Under the pieces are notes generated by a model, which did not search any database, had not been told where the DNA came from, and worked only from the letters and a program-made list of their open reading frames with translations. This document shows, piece after piece, positions 1 to 9,477 of a stretch of 64,000 bases of DNA. Position 1 is the stretch's first letter. Every line of letters begins with the position of its first letter. Source of the DNA: Burkholderia diffusa (GTDB taxonomy: Bacteria; Pseudomonadota; Gammaproteobacteria; Burkholderiales; Burkholderiaceae); the NCBI RefSeq assembly GCF_001718315.1, contig NZ_CP013363.1, positions 2,170,001-2,234,000 on the forward strand. Reading direction: 5' to 3'. The position numbers were made by a program, and so were the translations under genes.

Positions 1-1
1 C

Positions 2-211
2 ACCTGCACCGCGCACATCCACCTGGCCGGCGCGTTGGGTGTGCCGGCAGTCCTGCTGCTGAGCCCGAAAGCCGATGCACGCTGGGAAACCGGCTCGCGC
101 ACCGCGCTGTATCCGGGCATCCGGATCGTGCGCGCCGCGCATCCGGGCCAATGGGACGATGCGGTCGATCGCGCGCTGGCGCTCGTGCTCGGGGGATTCG
201 GAAACGACTGA
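2..211 (+). CDS. C-terminal end of a glycosyltransferase-like protein (partial, start outside window)
   Basis: Only the last 69 codons are present, ending at the TGA at 209-211, and the reading frame is open from the window edge. The translation has an HLAGALGVP motif, followed by a stretch with DARWETGSRTALYPGIRIVR and then a WDDAV segment. This resembles the C-terminal nucleotide-sugar-binding end of family 9 (heptosyltransferase-like) or TPR-linked glycosyltransferases, which end with an H-x-A-GALG-P motif, then an R-W and Y-P pair, then a terminal W-x-x-V. If so, it transfers sugars to lipopolysaccharide or a protein. The DUF2827 gene downstream often sits near such genes. The donor, the acceptor and the rest of the protein cannot be seen. 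Confidence 0.5.
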   Translation, partial: TCTAHIHLAGALGVPAVLLLSPKADARWETGSRTALYPGIRIVRAAHPGQWDDAVDRALALVLGGFGND

Positions 212-253
212 CGCGGCGCCTGCCGAGCGCCGCACACCCGCGTTCGACGAACG

Positions 254-697
254 TCAGGCACGGTGCGCGGGCCGGCGCCAGGGCGGCACCCAGTCGCCGC
301 CGTGCATGGCGAACAGGTGGCCATGCCGGCGTCCGATCCGCGCGAGCCCCGCGAAACAGCGGAGCGCGGCACGACTGACCTGGCCAGCGTGCCGCGCGAG
401 GCTGCCGGATACGCCGCGCGCAATCGCCGAATCGTCGCCGCAAGCGCCTGCAAACACGCCGGCGTAATAGTGCCGCGCCGCGAGTTCCCGGCCGTCGGCG
501 TCGAGCGGCGTCATTCGGCGAATACGGTGCGCGACGGCCTTCAGGCCATCGAGATACGGCGTGACATCGAGCGGTGCATCGGTCGATTCCGCGCCGAGTT
601 GCCACAGAATGTCGGCCAGTTCGGCGATTGCGACGAGTTCGCTCGCATCGGCCGCCCGCGTGCCCGTTCCTTGCCCGGCCTTCTTCGTCGCCGCCAT
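254..697 (-). CDS. Hypothetical protein, 147 residues
   Basis: The frame has clear coding character, and the start ATG at 697 is preceded by AAGGGG about 9 bases upstream. I do not recognise the family. The N-terminus is a basic, low-complexity MAATKK stretch. It is followed by a helical segment rich in Ala and Leu (AELADILWQLGAES) and a middle part with RRMTPLDADGRELAARHYY. The C-terminus is basic with several Trp residues. No signal peptide or membrane segment is evident, so it is probably cytoplasmic. It lies 63 bases downstream of the EAL gene on the same strand and could share its transcript. A longer start at 808 is possible but would overlap the end of the EAL gene. Confidence 0.55.
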   Translation of the reverse strand: MAATKKAGQGTGTRAADASELVAIAELADILWQLGAESTDAPLDVTPYLDGLKAVAHRIRRMTPLDADGRELAARHYYAGVFAGACGDDSAIARGVSGSLARHAGQVSRAALRCFAGLARIGRRHGHLFAMHGGDWVPPWRRPAHRA

Positions 698-759
698 ACC
701 CACGCCCCTTTCCGATCCTTCGTTGCCCGATGCCGACGCGCCGCGTGCGCACCGCGGCG

Positions 760-1563
760 TCATGCGGCCGCCGGTGACCGCCATGTAAAGCGGACGCCCT
801 GCGCCCATGCGACGCCGGAATCCAGGATGATCTGCCGGTCGATCTCGTTCTCCACGCCTTCGACGACGACGTGCCGCGCACTTTCATGCGCGAACGCGAT
901 CAGCCGGCGAAACTGGTAGCGCCCGATCGCGTTGCGCTTGATCAGCGACAGGACCGACCTGTCGAGCTTCACGATATCGGGGTTGCCGACCACCAGGTTG
1001 TTCAGCGCGCTGAAGCCGACGCCGAAGTCGTCGATCGCGACGCGGCACCCGGCCTGGCGAAACCGGTTCACGAACGATCGGCCCGCGACGGGATTCAACG
1101 GCCCCGTCTCGGTAATCTCGACGACCAGCCGCGCTGCGACCGACGGCTCGCACTCGAGCCGCCTGAATATGGCCAGCCACGCGTCGTCCACAACCGCGCT
1201 CGTCGCCGCGACATTGCAGCCGTACACAGCCTTCGGATCGGCACGCAGCGCGTCGATCGTCCGGCCCACGACGAGCCGGTCGAACCACCGCATCAACCCG
1301 AGCGATTCGAGGCGAGGCAGGAACGCGAGCGGTGGCAGCGCATCGCGCGCTCCCCAGCGCAGCCGCGCGAGGCATTCGTGATAGAGCACGCCACCCGACA
1401 GGTCGGCGCGGCAGACCGGCTCTCGCGCGAATCCGAGCCGGCTTTCGACAAAACTGCGCACCGACGCAAGGTCCGGGTGATCGTCATGCGCGCCCAACAC
1501 GAGATCGATCTCATCCCGATTCGCTACGTTATTCGCCTCCAGGCGAGATTCGACCGCATTCAT
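760..1563 (-). CDS. EAL-domain protein (cyclic-di-GMP phosphodiesterase type)
   Basis: A stand-alone EAL domain of 267 residues. Recognisable family motifs in order are YHECLARLRW (the EAL signature, reading E-C-L), an asparagine in GCNVAATSA, EITET, DDFGVGFSAL, VKLDRS, VVVEGVEN and AQGVRF. The metal- and substrate-binding acidic residues, the DD pair, the lysine, the later glutamate and the final glutamine are all in place, so hydrolysis of cyclic-di-GMP to pGpG is plausible despite the E-C-L variant. There is no GGDEF, PAS or membrane segment. The start at 1563 was chosen because GGAG lies about 8 bases before it. The role is probably in signalling linked to motility or surface attachment, which is inference. 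Confidence 0.8.
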   Translation of the reverse strand: MNAVESRLEANNVANRDEIDLVLGAHDDHPDLASVRSFVESRLGFAREPVCRADLSGGVLYHECLARLRWGARDALPPLAFLPRLESLGLMRWFDRLVVGRTIDALRADPKAVYGCNVAATSAVVDDAWLAIFRRLECEPSVAARLVVEITETGPLNPVAGRSFVNRFRQAGCRVAIDDFGVGFSALNNLVVGNPDIVKLDRSVLSLIKRNAIGRYQFRRLIAFAHESARHVVVEGVENEIDRQIILDSGVAWAQGVRFTWRSPAAA

Positions 1564-2302
1564 CCGGCGCTCCGGCAAATGTCGGACCGCCGATGACGGC
1601 CCGCGCTCTCGATACACATGGCGCGAGCCGACCACGACGCGCACCACCGCCTACCCGGCCCATCCTGTTGTTTCGATCTTTTCCGGGAGCGTACTTTTTA
1701 TTTCGGCGCACCGTCAAACCCGATATTGTCAACGATATTCAAACATCGGAAATACACCACGCGCGCATGTCGACAACAGTGCGGCAGATTACACAAAATC
1801 GTTGGAACAGCACCAATCGATACCGCTTATCTTTCCCGCCCGAACATCGCACGAAGAATTGATTTACCACGCGACCTGTTTAAATAATCAAGTGCCTGGT
1901 ATTTTGTATGATAAATATCCGACAGCGGAACACTGCCCGGACCGATACCCGCATTCGCCGCACCTCGCGGCGCCGATGGCCCGACGCGGCACATTCGGTC
2001 CTCGCGACATTCAATTTCGTCGTTTGAAACGATATTGATAACGGCCGAATATTAATCAGACAAGCCGATAAAGATAATATGCGCTCAAATTATATGACGG
2101 CCGTCGATTGAAAGATGTTTAACAATCTTTTCGACTTGTTAACCTCTAAAATAATTTCCGACGGACTTCCCTCGGAGCCGTCAAATTCGTGCCTTCAAAA
2201 CCGTCGAATCTCCCCGGTTCGACGGTTTCTTTTTTTAACGGCGCGATTTCTTCAGACATTAACCGGTGACGATCCACCCGACGGCTTGCCGCACGCGCAA
2301 CC
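1564..2302. other. AT-rich gene-free region with an orphan plus-strand terminator
   Basis: About 740 bases between the divergent-looking EAL gene start and the end of the DUF2827 gene. Base composition is clearly more AT-rich than the neighbours, especially from 1690 to 2250. No open frame here has convincing protein character. It should hold the EAL promoter. Near 2198-2236 is a strong intrinsic terminator reading on the plus strand, although no plus-strand gene is visible upstream of it, so a small RNA is a reasonable possibility. Confidence 0.6.
2198..2236 (+). terminator. Intrinsic terminator with no matching gene
   Basis: A perfect 11-bp stem (2198-2208 pairs with 2218-2228) with a 9-base loop is followed at once by C and a run of seven T on the plus strand. 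On the minus strand only four T follow, so the main direction is plus. The nearest plus-strand coding end is at 211, which makes a non-coding transcript the simplest explanation. Weak bidirectional use for the DUF2827 gene, which ends at 2303, is also possible. Confidence 0.85.
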
Positions 2303-3445
2303 TCATGCCGCCGTCGCGCCGATCAGATTCGCGAGCAGCGCATCGTATTCGGCGACGAGCGCGGGGTTCGCCGACGTATAGCGCCCGAGGATCTCGCGCT
2401 GGCGCCGCGTGTACCCTTCCCAGCCGTCGTCGTGCGTGTGCAACGCGTGCAGCAGCGCGTCCGCGCCCTTCTGAACGTCATTGTCCGGGTAGTAGTAGCC
2501 GAGATCGGGCGCGAGGCTCGCGTTGTGCACGAGCGGATAGCCCTGCCAGCACACGTCGAAATAGAAGTAGTTGAGCGGGTTCGACCATTGATGCGACACC
2601 ACGATATCGGTCAGGTCGGCCAGGAACAGCGGCGTGTCGAAACGACCGACGAAGCTCGCCTTGCCGGCACGCACGATGTCCAGGTAATTCATCAGCATCA
2701 CGAACTCCGGGCTTTCGTGCGCGAGACGGTCGGCGTTCGTCACGTGCGTGAAGCAGATCGCATCGGGGTCGCGACGATACGCTTCGTCGATGATCAGCAT
2801 CGGGTACACGCAGAACTTCACGACGTTGTGGTTCGGTTCCATCACCGTGAGCCGCTTGCCCGGCTCGCTGCGTGGGCGGTATTCGCCATGCTCGGGCAGC
2901 GATGCCGCGCGCGCGCTCAGGAACATCGGATCCCATACAAACGGCACGACGCGCCCCGGGCAGCGACGCAGCGACTGCAGGAACGGCAGCGATGACGGCG
3001 CGATCTGCGGAATCGCCCACACCTCGTCGTAGCCGCGGTTGATGAACAGCGAATCCCACAGCCGGCGGCCGAACAGCATCGACTCCATCGCGTTGATGTA
3101 CTCGACGCCGCAGCAGTAGCTGACGATCTTCGCACCGCGGGCCTTCAGGTAGGCCGTCTGAGCGGCGTCGATCTGGCCGCCGAGTTCGATCACCACGTCG
3201 AGCGCATCCTTCATGTCCGCGAATGCGCGCGTTTCGAACACGGTGCGATCCCACGGCAGCGCATCGGTCAGCGGCACGTCGGTCGTGTTGACGAGCGTCA
3301 CGCGGTAGCCGTGCGGCGACGCCATCAGCAGCTTCGCGAGAAACAGCGCGTTCTGCTTGATGCCGTTGATCCACAGGCTTTCGTCGGGAGTGCGCAGTCC
3401 GATCGTGATACCGATGCGCAGGCCGTTCAGGACAGGAGACGTCAT
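2303..3445 (-). CDS. DUF2827 family protein, glycosyltransferase-like
   Basis: A 380-residue protein matching the DUF2827 family common in Burkholderia. It begins LNGLRIGITIGLRTPDESLW, a Rossmann-like beta strand with a glycine turn, followed by NGIKQNALFLAKLL. Later stretches such as YDEVWAIPQIAPS, PFVWDPMFL and SNPLNYFYFDVCWQGYPLVHN resemble the C-terminal half of GT-B glycosyltransferases. The role is probably in surface glycan or glycoprotein assembly, which is inference; the family is biochemically uncharacterised as far as I know. The start at 3445 gives the usual length, but no clear ribosome-binding site precedes it. The partial glycosyltransferase-like gene at the left edge fits the same context. 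Confidence 0.8.
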   Translation of the reverse strand: MTSPVLNGLRIGITIGLRTPDESLWINGIKQNALFLAKLLMASPHGYRVTLVNTTDVPLTDALPWDRTVFETRAFADMKDALDVVIELGGQIDAAQTAYLKARGAKIVSYCCGVEYINAMESMLFGRRLWDSLFINRGYDEVWAIPQIAPSSLPFLQSLRRCPGRVVPFVWDPMFLSARAASLPEHGEYRPRSEPGKRLTVMEPNHNVVKFCVYPMLIIDEAYRRDPDAICFTHVTNADRLAHESPEFVMLMNYLDIVRAGKASFVGRFDTPLFLADLTDIVVSHQWSNPLNYFYFDVCWQGYPLVHNASLAPDLGYYYPDNDVQKGADALLHALHTHDDGWEGYTRRQREILGRYTSANPALVAEYDALLANLIGATAA

Positions 3446-3616
3446 CGTCGGCGAGATGGGAGGTTGAATGGACGCAGTGTAGCGCGCGGCACGCGGCCGC
3501 GCGAGCAATCCGCCAGTCTAGCGGAGCGCCGGCCGCCAGACTGTCATGCATCGTCATACGCGGCGCCGATGCCCGTGGTCGGCGGCCATGCGCGCCGCCG
3601 ACGCCAGATGCGACAA

Positions 3617-3650
3617 GGCCGGCGTCGCACCGCGAGGCGCTACGCCGGCC
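3617..3650 (-). terminator. Candidate terminator hairpin after the leucine operon
   Basis: On the minus strand, 22 bases after the stop of the last leucine-operon gene, a perfect 9-bp GC-rich stem (3650-3642 pairs with 3625-3617) is followed by only two T. The position fits the end of the operon, but the missing T-run makes intrinsic termination uncertain. Confidence 0.4.
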
Positions 3651-3671
3651 CATGCGCGACGCGCGCTCCGG

Positions 3672-5672
3672 TCAGCCTTCCGCCATCATCAGCAGCTGCG
3701 CGCCATCCGCGACCTGGTCGCCGACGCCGTACAACACTTCCGCGACGACACCCGCGCCCGGCGCGCCGATCGTGTGTTCCATCTTCATCGCTTCCATCAC
3801 GATCAGCGGCGTGCCGGCTTCGACCTTCTGGCCCGGCTCGACCAGCACCGCGATCACCTTGCCCGGCATCGGCGCGGTCAGGCGGCCGCCGCCATGCTCG
3901 GCATCGCCCGCGTGCGCGAGCACGTTGCGCCATTCGAAGGTCTCGGCAACCCCTTGCGTGAATACGTGGAAAGTGTCGCCATCCGCATACACGCGGCCGC
4001 TGCTGCGCACGCCGTCGAGCGTTACGTCGAAGTCGAGCGGTGTCGCGCCGCGCGTCCACGCGAACGGCTGCGCGGCCGCGCCGCCGGCGGCGATACGCGT
4101 GCTGCCGTCGTCGTACTCGTAGGTGACGGTCACGTCCGCGTCGCGTTCGGGCGCATGCCATTCGAGCGTGCGGCGATAGCCGCCGTTCAACCGCCAGTCC
4201 GGCAACGCACGCCACGGCGACGCACTTTCCGTTGCGGCCGCGTCGCGTTCGCCCGCGAGCAGCGCCGCGCAGGCCAGCGCGAGCGTCGCGCGCGGCGGCT
4301 GTTGCGGCGCGAACAGCACATCGTGGTTGCGCTCGATCAGGCCCGTGTCGAGATCGGCGATCGCGAACGGCGCACAGGTGACGATCCGCTGCAGGAACGC
4401 GGCGTTCGTGTGCAGACCGACCACCTCGCACGCACGCAGCGCGCGCAACATCCGCCCGAGCGCTTCCGCGCGGTCCGCGCCGTGCACGATCAGCTTCGCG
4501 ATCATCGGATCGTAGAACGGCGTGATCGCATCGCCTTCGCGCACGCCGCTGTCCACGCGCACCGGCGCGCCGATCGCGAACTCGACACCTTCCGGCAGCC
4601 GCAGGTGCTTCAGCGTGCCGGTGGACGGCAGGAAGCCGCGCGCCGGATTCTCCGCATAGAGACGCGCCTCGATCGCGTGCCCCTGCACGCGCAGTTCTTC
4701 CTGCTTCAGCGGCAGCGGGTCGCCCGCTGCGACGCGCAGTTGCCATTCGACGAGATCGAGCCCGGTGACCATCTCGGTGACTGGATGCTCGACCTGCAGG
4801 CGCGTGTTCATTTCCATGAAGTAGAACGCGTCGCCCGTCATGATGAACTCGACGGTGCCCGCGCCGACGTAATTCACCGCGCGCGCGGCCGCGACGGCCG
4901 CTTCGCCCATCGCGAGCCGCACGTCTTCGTGCAACCCCGGCGCCGGCGCTTCCTCGAGCACCTTCTGGTGACGGCGCTGCACCGAGCAGTCGCGATCGAA
5001 CAGGTAGACGGTGTTGCCGTGCGTGTCGCCGAACACCTGCACTTCGACGTGGCGCGGCCGCGTCAGGTATTTCTCGATCAGCACGCGATCGTTGCCGAAG
5101 CTGCTGGCAGCCTCGCGCTGGCACGACGCGAGCGCCGCCGGGAAGTCGTCGGAGCGCTCGACCACGCGCATGCCCTTGCCGCCGCCACCCGCGCTCGCCT
5201 TCAGCAGCACCGGGTAACCGATCGCGTCGGCTTCGCGATGCAGGTTGGCCGGGTCCTGGTCGTCGCCGTGATAGCCCGGCACGAGCGGCACCGCGGCCGC
5301 GTGCATCAACGCCTTCGCGGCGGCCTTCGAGCCCATCGCCGCGATCGCGTTGACGGGCGGCCCGATGAACACGATGCCGGCCGCTTCGCACGCGTGCGCG
5401 AAATCCTCGTTCTCCGACAGGAAGCCGTAGCCCGGATGGATGGCCTGCGCGCCGGTCGCGCGCGCGGCCTCGATGATGCGCTCGATGCGCAGATAGCTGT
5501 CCGCGGCCGCCGAGCCGCCGATGTGCACGGCCTCGTCGCATGCGGCGACGTGCTTCGCGTTCGCGTCCGCGTCGGAATAGACGGCGACGCTCGCGATCCC
5601 GAGACGTTTGCACGTCGCGGCGACGCGGCAGGCGATTTCGCCGCGATTGGCGATCAGAATCTTGTCGAACAT
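3672..5672 (-). CDS. liuD: Methylcrotonyl-CoA carboxylase alpha subunit (biotin carboxylase plus biotin carrier)
   Basis: This 666-residue biotin-dependent subunit carboxylates biotin with ATP and bicarbonate, to be passed to 3-methylcrotonyl-CoA in leucine breakdown. The biotin carboxylase N-terminal domain begins FDKILIANRGEIACRV. The ATP-grasp glycine loop GGGGKGM is at about residues 162-168, and the biotin carboxylase catalytic core follows with FMEMNTRLQVEHPVTE. A middle linker domain leads to the C-terminal biotinyl domain with EAMKMEH at 627-633, where Lys630 is the biotinylation site. Length and domain order are those of MccA/LiuD. It is the last gene of a four-gene minus-strand operon whose other members fix the substrate as methylcrotonyl-CoA rather than acetyl- or propionyl-CoA. 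Confidence 0.9.
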   Translation of the reverse strand: MFDKILIANRGEIACRVAATCKRLGIASVAVYSDADANAKHVAACDEAVHIGGSAAADSYLRIERIIEAARATGAQAIHPGYGFLSENEDFAHACEAAGIVFIGPPVNAIAAMGSKAAAKALMHAAAVPLVPGYHGDDQDPANLHREADAIGYPVLLKASAGGGGKGMRVVERSDDFPAALASCQREAASSFGNDRVLIEKYLTRPRHVEVQVFGDTHGNTVYLFDRDCSVQRRHQKVLEEAPAPGLHEDVRLAMGEAAVAAARAVNYVGAGTVEFIMTGDAFYFMEMNTRLQVEHPVTEMVTGLDLVEWQLRVAAGDPLPLKQEELRVQGHAIEARLYAENPARGFLPSTGTLKHLRLPEGVEFAIGAPVRVDSGVREGDAITPFYDPMIAKLIVHGADRAEALGRMLRALRACEVVGLHTNAAFLQRIVTCAPFAIADLDTGLIERNHDVLFAPQQPPRATLALACAALLAGERDAAATESASPWRALPDWRLNGGYRRTLEWHAPERDADVTVTYEYDDGSTRIAAGGAAAQPFAWTRGATPLDFDVTLDGVRSSGRVYADGDTFHVFTQGVAETFEWRNVLAHAGDAEHGGGRLTAPMPGKVIAVLVEPGQKVEAGTPLIVMEAMKMEHTIGAPGAGVVAEVLYGVGDQVADGAQLLMMAEG

Positions 5673-5708
5673 GGCTTCGATGTCGTCCGGAAAGTTAGAG
5701 GCACGCCG

Positions 5709-6494
5709 TCATTCACGCCACGAGGGCGTGCGTTTCTCGAGGAAAGACGCGATCCCTTCGCGCGCTTCCGCGCCGGCGCGGGTCCGCGCGATCCAGTCGG
5801 CGGTCTGGTCGATCAGCGCCGCGTCGAGCGGCCGGCCGGCCACGTCGGCGACGAGCCGCTTGCATGCGCGCACCGCGTCGGGGCCGTTCGCGACGAGCGT
5901 CGCGGCCAGCTTCGCGACCGTTTCGTCGAGCGTCTCGGCCGGCACGGCATCGTGAATGAAGCCGAGCGACGCGGCGCGCGCGCTGTCGAACACTTCCGCC
6001 GTCGTGAAGTAACGGCGCGCCGCGCGCTCGCCCATCGCGCGCACGACGTACGGCGCGATCGTGGCCGGAATCAGCCCGAGCCGCGCTTCGGACAGGCAGA
6101 ACTTCGCGCCGTCGGTGGCAATCGCGATGTCGGCCGCCGCGACGAGGCCCACGCCGCCCGCATATGCATCGCCATGCACGCGCGCGATCACCGGCTTGCC
6201 GCAGCGATGGATCGCCTCGAGCATCCGCGCGAGCTTGCGCGCGTCGGCGCGGTTCTCGTCGTCCGAGTAACCGGCCATCTTCTTCATCCAGTTCAGGTCC
6301 GCACCCGCGCAGAACGCGGCACCTTCCGCCGCGAGCACGACCGCGCGCACGCCGGCGTGTGCATCGAGCCACTCGAACGCGGTGGTCAGCTCGGCGATCG
6401 TCGTCTCGTTGAACGCGTTGCGCACGTCGGGCCGCGCGAGCGTGACGGTCGCCACGCGGCCGGCCTCGCTTACCTTGATCGTTTCGTATCGCAT
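5709..6494 (-). CDS. liuC: Methylglutaconyl-CoA hydratase (enoyl-CoA hydratase family)
   Basis: A 261-residue crotonase-fold enzyme predicted to hydrate 3-methylglutaconyl-CoA to HMG-CoA. The oxyanion-hole segments are AFCAGADLNWM and HGDAYAGGVGL. One acidic catalytic residue is present in LSEARLGLIPA. The position that is glutamate in classical crotonase is glycine here (GGVGL), which I recall as normal for bacterial LiuC proteins. A good ribosome-binding site (GGGAGGA) precedes the ATG at 6494. It lies between the two carboxylase subunit genes, which strongly supports the assignment. The next enzyme, HMG-CoA lyase, is not encoded nearby. Confidence 0.88.
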   Translation of the reverse strand: MRYETIKVSEAGRVATVTLARPDVRNAFNETTIAELTTAFEWLDAHAGVRAVVLAAEGAAFCAGADLNWMKKMAGYSDDENRADARKLARMLEAIHRCGKPVIARVHGDAYAGGVGLVAAADIAIATDGAKFCLSEARLGLIPATIAPYVVRAMGERAARRYFTTAEVFDSARAASLGFIHDAVPAETLDETVAKLAATLVANGPDAVRACKRLVADVAGRPLDAALIDQTADWIARTRAGAEAREGIASFLEKRTPSWRE

Positions 6495-6513
6495 CGGTCA
6501 GTCCTCCCGGCCG

Positions 6514-8121
6514 TTACATGCGGAACACGCCGAAGCGCGTATCGTCGATCGGCGCGTTCATCGACGCGGCCAGGCCGAGGCCCAGCACGTCGCGCGTCTG
6601 CGCGGGGTCGATCACGCCGTCGTCCCACAGCCGCGCGCTCGCGTAATACGGATGCCCCTGGCGCTCGTACTGATCACGGATCGGCTGCTTGAACGCATCC
6701 TCGTCCTCGGCCGACCACGTGCCGCCCTTCGCCTCGATGCCGTCGCGGCGCACGGTCGCGAGCACCGATGCGGCCTGCTCGCCGCCCATCACCGAGATCC
6801 GCGCGTTCGGCCACATCCACAGGAAACGCGGGCCGAATGCGCGGCCGCACATCCCGTAGTTGCCCGCGCCGAACGAGCCGCCGATGATCACCGTGAACTT
6901 CGGCACCTTCGCGTTCGACACGGCCGTCACCATCTTCGCGCCATGGCGCGCGATGCCTTCGTTCTCGTACTTGCGGCCGACCATGAAGCCCGTGATGTTC
7001 TGCAGGAACACGAGCGGAATCTTGCGCTGGCAGCACAGCTCGATGAAATGCGCGCCCTTCACGGCCGATTCGGAGAACAGGATGCCGTTGTTCGCGACGA
7101 TCCCGACCGGATGGCCCCAGATATGCGCGAAGCCCGTGACGAGCGTCGTGCCGAAGCGTGCCTTGAATTCGTCGAACTCCGAATCGTCGACGATGCGCGC
7201 GATCACCTCGCGCACGTCGAACGGCTTGCGCGTATCGACGGGAATCACGCCGTACAGGCTCTTCGCGTCGTAGCGCGGCGGCTTCGGCTCGCGCAACGCC
7301 ACCGGCGACGCGATCTTCGGCGCCAGGTGGTCGACGATGCTGCGCGCGATCGACAGCGCATGCGCGTCGTTCTGCGCGAGATGGTCGGCCACGCCCGACA
7401 GGCGCGTGTGCACGTCGCCGCCGCCGAGATCCTCCGCGCTCACTTCCTCACCGGTCGCGGCCTTCACGAGCGGCGGGCCGCCGAGGAAAATCGTGCCCTG
7501 GTTCTTCACGATGATCGACTCGTCGCTCATCGCCGGCACATACGCGCCGCCTGCCGTGCACGACCCCATCACGACCGCGATCTGCGCGATTCCCGCGGCG
7601 GACATCGTCGCCTGGTTGAAGAAGATGCGGCCGAAGTGGTCGCGATCCGGGAACACGTCGTCCTGGTTCGGCAGGTTCGCGCCGCCCGAATCGACGAGAT
7701 ACACGCACGGCAGCCGGTTTTCCGCGGCGATTTCCTGCGCACGCACGTGCTTCTTCACGGTCATCGGATAGTAGGTGCCGCCCTTTACCGTCGCGTCGTT
7801 GCACACGATCATGCACTCGCGGCCCGCGATCCGGCCGATCCCGGTGATGACGCCCGCGCCCGGTGCGTCGTCGTTGTACATGCCGTTCGCCGCGAGCTGC
7901 GACAGTTCGAGGAATGGCGCCCCCGGATCGAGCAGCTGCGCGATCCGGTCGCGCGGCAGCAGCTTGCCGCGCGACAGGTGCTTGTCGCGCGCGGCCTGGC
8001 CGCCGCCTTGCGCGAGCTGTTCGATCTTCGCGCGCAGGTCGGCGACGACCGCCTCCAGCGCCGCGGCGTTCGCGCGGAATTCTTCCGAACGCGGGTTCAG
8101 TTTGGATTCGATGATCGGCAT
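6514..8121 (-). CDS. liuB: Methylcrotonyl-CoA carboxylase beta subunit (carboxyltransferase)
   Basis: The carboxyltransferase of 535 residues moves the carboxyl group from biotin to 3-methylcrotonyl-CoA. The N-terminus carries the [21 protein letters not shown] segment typical of the family. The carboxyltransferase core has [36 protein letters not shown] and [14 protein letters not shown], and the C-terminal half has [20 protein letters not shown] and [21 protein letters not shown]. These match MCC beta subunits better than propionyl-CoA carboxylase. GGAG lies about 8 bases before the ATG. It is 30 bases downstream of the dehydrogenase gene and 19 upstream of the hydratase gene, consistent with one transcript. 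Confidence 0.92.
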   Translation of the reverse strand: MPIIESKLNPRSEEFRANAAALEAVVADLRAKIEQLAQGGGQAARDKHLSRGKLLPRDRIAQLLDPGAPFLELSQLAANGMYNDDAPGAGVITGIGRIAGRECMIVCNDATVKGGTYYPMTVKKHVRAQEIAAENRLPCVYLVDSGGANLPNQDDVFPDRDHFGRIFFNQATMSAAGIAQIAVVMGSCTAGGAYVPAMSDESIIVKNQGTIFLGGPPLVKAATGEEVSAEDLGGGDVHTRLSGVADHLAQNDAHALSIARSIVDHLAPKIASPVALREPKPPRYDAKSLYGVIPVDTRKPFDVREVIARIVDDSEFDEFKARFGTTLVTGFAHIWGHPVGIVANNGILFSESAVKGAHFIELCCQRKIPLVFLQNITGFMVGRKYENEGIARHGAKMVTAVSNAKVPKFTVIIGGSFGAGNYGMCGRAFGPRFLWMWPNARISVMGGEQAASVLATVRRDGIEAKGGTWSAEDEDAFKQPIRDQYERQGHPYYASARLWDDGVIDPAQTRDVLGLGLAASMNAPIDDTRFGVFRM

Positions 8122-8151
8122 CGACGGGGCTCCGTTCGCGTGACGTGGGCG

Positions 8152-9333
8152 TTACATCGTTTCCGCGAACAGCTCGCGGCCGATCAGCATGCGGCGGATC
8201 TCGCTCGTGCCGGCGCCGATCTCGTACAGCTTCGCATCGCGCCACAGACGGCCGACCGGATACTCGTTGATGTAGCCGTTGCCGCCGAGGATCTGGATCG
8301 CCTCGCCGGCCATCCACGTGGCCTTCTCGGCCGTATAGAGGATCACGCCCGCGCAGTCCTTGCGCACCTGGCGAATGTGGTCGCTGCCCGCCGAGTCGAG
8401 ATGGCGCCCGACCGCGTACAGATACGCACGGCACGCCTGGAACGTCGTGTACATGTCGGCGACCTTGCCCTGGATCAGCTGGAATTCGCCGATCGACTGG
8501 CCGAACTGCTTGCGGTCGTGGATATACGGGACGACCGCGTCGAGACACGCGGCCATGATGCCCGTCGGACCGCCCGACAGCACCGCACGCTCGTAGTCGA
8601 GGCCGCTCATCAGCACCTTCACGCCACCGTTGAGCTGGCCGAGGATGTTCTCCTCCGGCACCTCGACGTCCTGGAACACGAGCTCGCCCGTGTGCGACCC
8701 GCGCATGCCGAGCTTGTCGAGCTTCTGCGCGACCGAAAAGCCCTTCATCCCCTTCTCGACGATGAACGCGGTGATGCCGCGCGGGCCGGCGTCGATGTCC
8801 GTCTTCGCGTAGACGACGAGCGTGTCGCAGTCGGGGCCGTTGGTGATCCACATCTTCGTGCCGTTGAGCACGTAGCGGTCGCCGCGCTTGTCCGCGCGCA
8901 GCTTCATGCTGACGACGTCGGAGCCGGCGTTCGGCTCGCTCATCGCGAGCGCGCCGATGTGTTCGCCCGACACGAGCTTGGGCAGGTATTTCCGCTTCTG
9001 CGCGTCGGTGCCGTTGCGGTGGATCTGGTTCACGCACAGGTTCGAATGCGCGCCGTAGGACAGGCCGATCGATGCCGATGCGCGCGAGATCTCCTCCATC
9101 GCGACCATGTGCGCCGTGTAGCCCATGTTCGCGCCGCCGTATTCCTCGGAAACGGTCATGCCGAGCACGCCGAGATCGCCGAACTTCTTCCACAGATCCA
9201 TCGGAAACTGGTCGGTACGGTCGACCTCCGCCGCGCGCGGCGTGATTTCCTTGGCCGCGAACGTCGCGACGGCGTCGCGCAGCATCTCGATGTCTTCACC
9301 GAGCATGAATTGCACACCGGGCAGGTTGATCAT
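8152..9333 (-). CDS. liuA: Isovaleryl-CoA dehydrogenase
   Basis: A 393-residue acyl-CoA dehydrogenase that oxidises isovaleryl-CoA to 3-methylcrotonyl-CoA with FAD, passing electrons to electron-transfer flavoprotein. Family motifs are [33 protein letters not shown] and, near the C-terminus, [20 protein letters not shown]. Glu248 in [13 protein letters not shown] sits in the mid-protein position of the catalytic base in isovaleryl-CoA dehydrogenases, unlike the C-terminal base of most other family members. The start at 9333 is chosen over longer frames because GGAGGAGAC directly precedes it. It is the first gene of the operon, and the upstream gap carries two palindromes that probably bind the divergent TetR regulator. 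Confidence 0.93.
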   Translation of the reverse strand: MINLPGVQFMLGEDIEMLRDAVATFAAKEITPRAAEVDRTDQFPMDLWKKFGDLGVLGMTVSEEYGGANMGYTAHMVAMEEISRASASIGLSYGAHSNLCVNQIHRNGTDAQKRKYLPKLVSGEHIGALAMSEPNAGSDVVSMKLRADKRGDRYVLNGTKMWITNGPDCDTLVVYAKTDIDAGPRGITAFIVEKGMKGFSVAQKLDKLGMRGSHTGELVFQDVEVPEENILGQLNGGVKVLMSGLDYERAVLSGGPTGIMAACLDAVVPYIHDRKQFGQSIGEFQLIQGKVADMYTTFQACRAYLYAVGRHLDSAGSDHIRQVRKDCAGVILYTAEKATWMAGEAIQILGGNGYINEYPVGRLWRDAKLYEIGAGTSEIRRMLIGRELFAETM

Positions 9334-9375
9334 GTCTCCTCCGTCTCCAGAAAGTGGGTCGCACGCGCCGATTTC

Positions 9376-9388
9376 TGAGTTTCGCTCA
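9376..9388. promoter_or_regulatory. Palindrome 1, probable TetR (LiuQ-like) operator
   Basis: TGAGTTTCGCTCA is a near-perfect inverted repeat with TGAG/CTCA arms, 43 bases upstream of the dehydrogenase start. The same arms and overall length of 13 recur at 9478-9490. Two copies in one divergent intergenic region next to a TetR gene make an operator the natural reading. Confidence 0.65.
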
Positions 9389-9477
9389 AATCGGATCAAT
9401 GCGTCGATTCATTAAGCCAATACAGCGGAAATTTCGCACAGTTTCGCGCCTCGCCCAGCTTGCCGTCAATAGTTTTT

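Noticed and set aside
3546..6692. Open frame of more than 1000 codons on the plus strand opposite the carboxylase alpha and hydratase genes
   Set aside because: It is the antisense shadow of two well-recognised genes. Its product is Arg/His/Ala-rich without domains, a common artefact in high-GC DNA.
6382..9378. Open frame of about 1000 codons on the plus strand opposite the carboxylase beta and dehydrogenase genes
   Set aside because: It is antisense to certain genes and has no recognisable motif.
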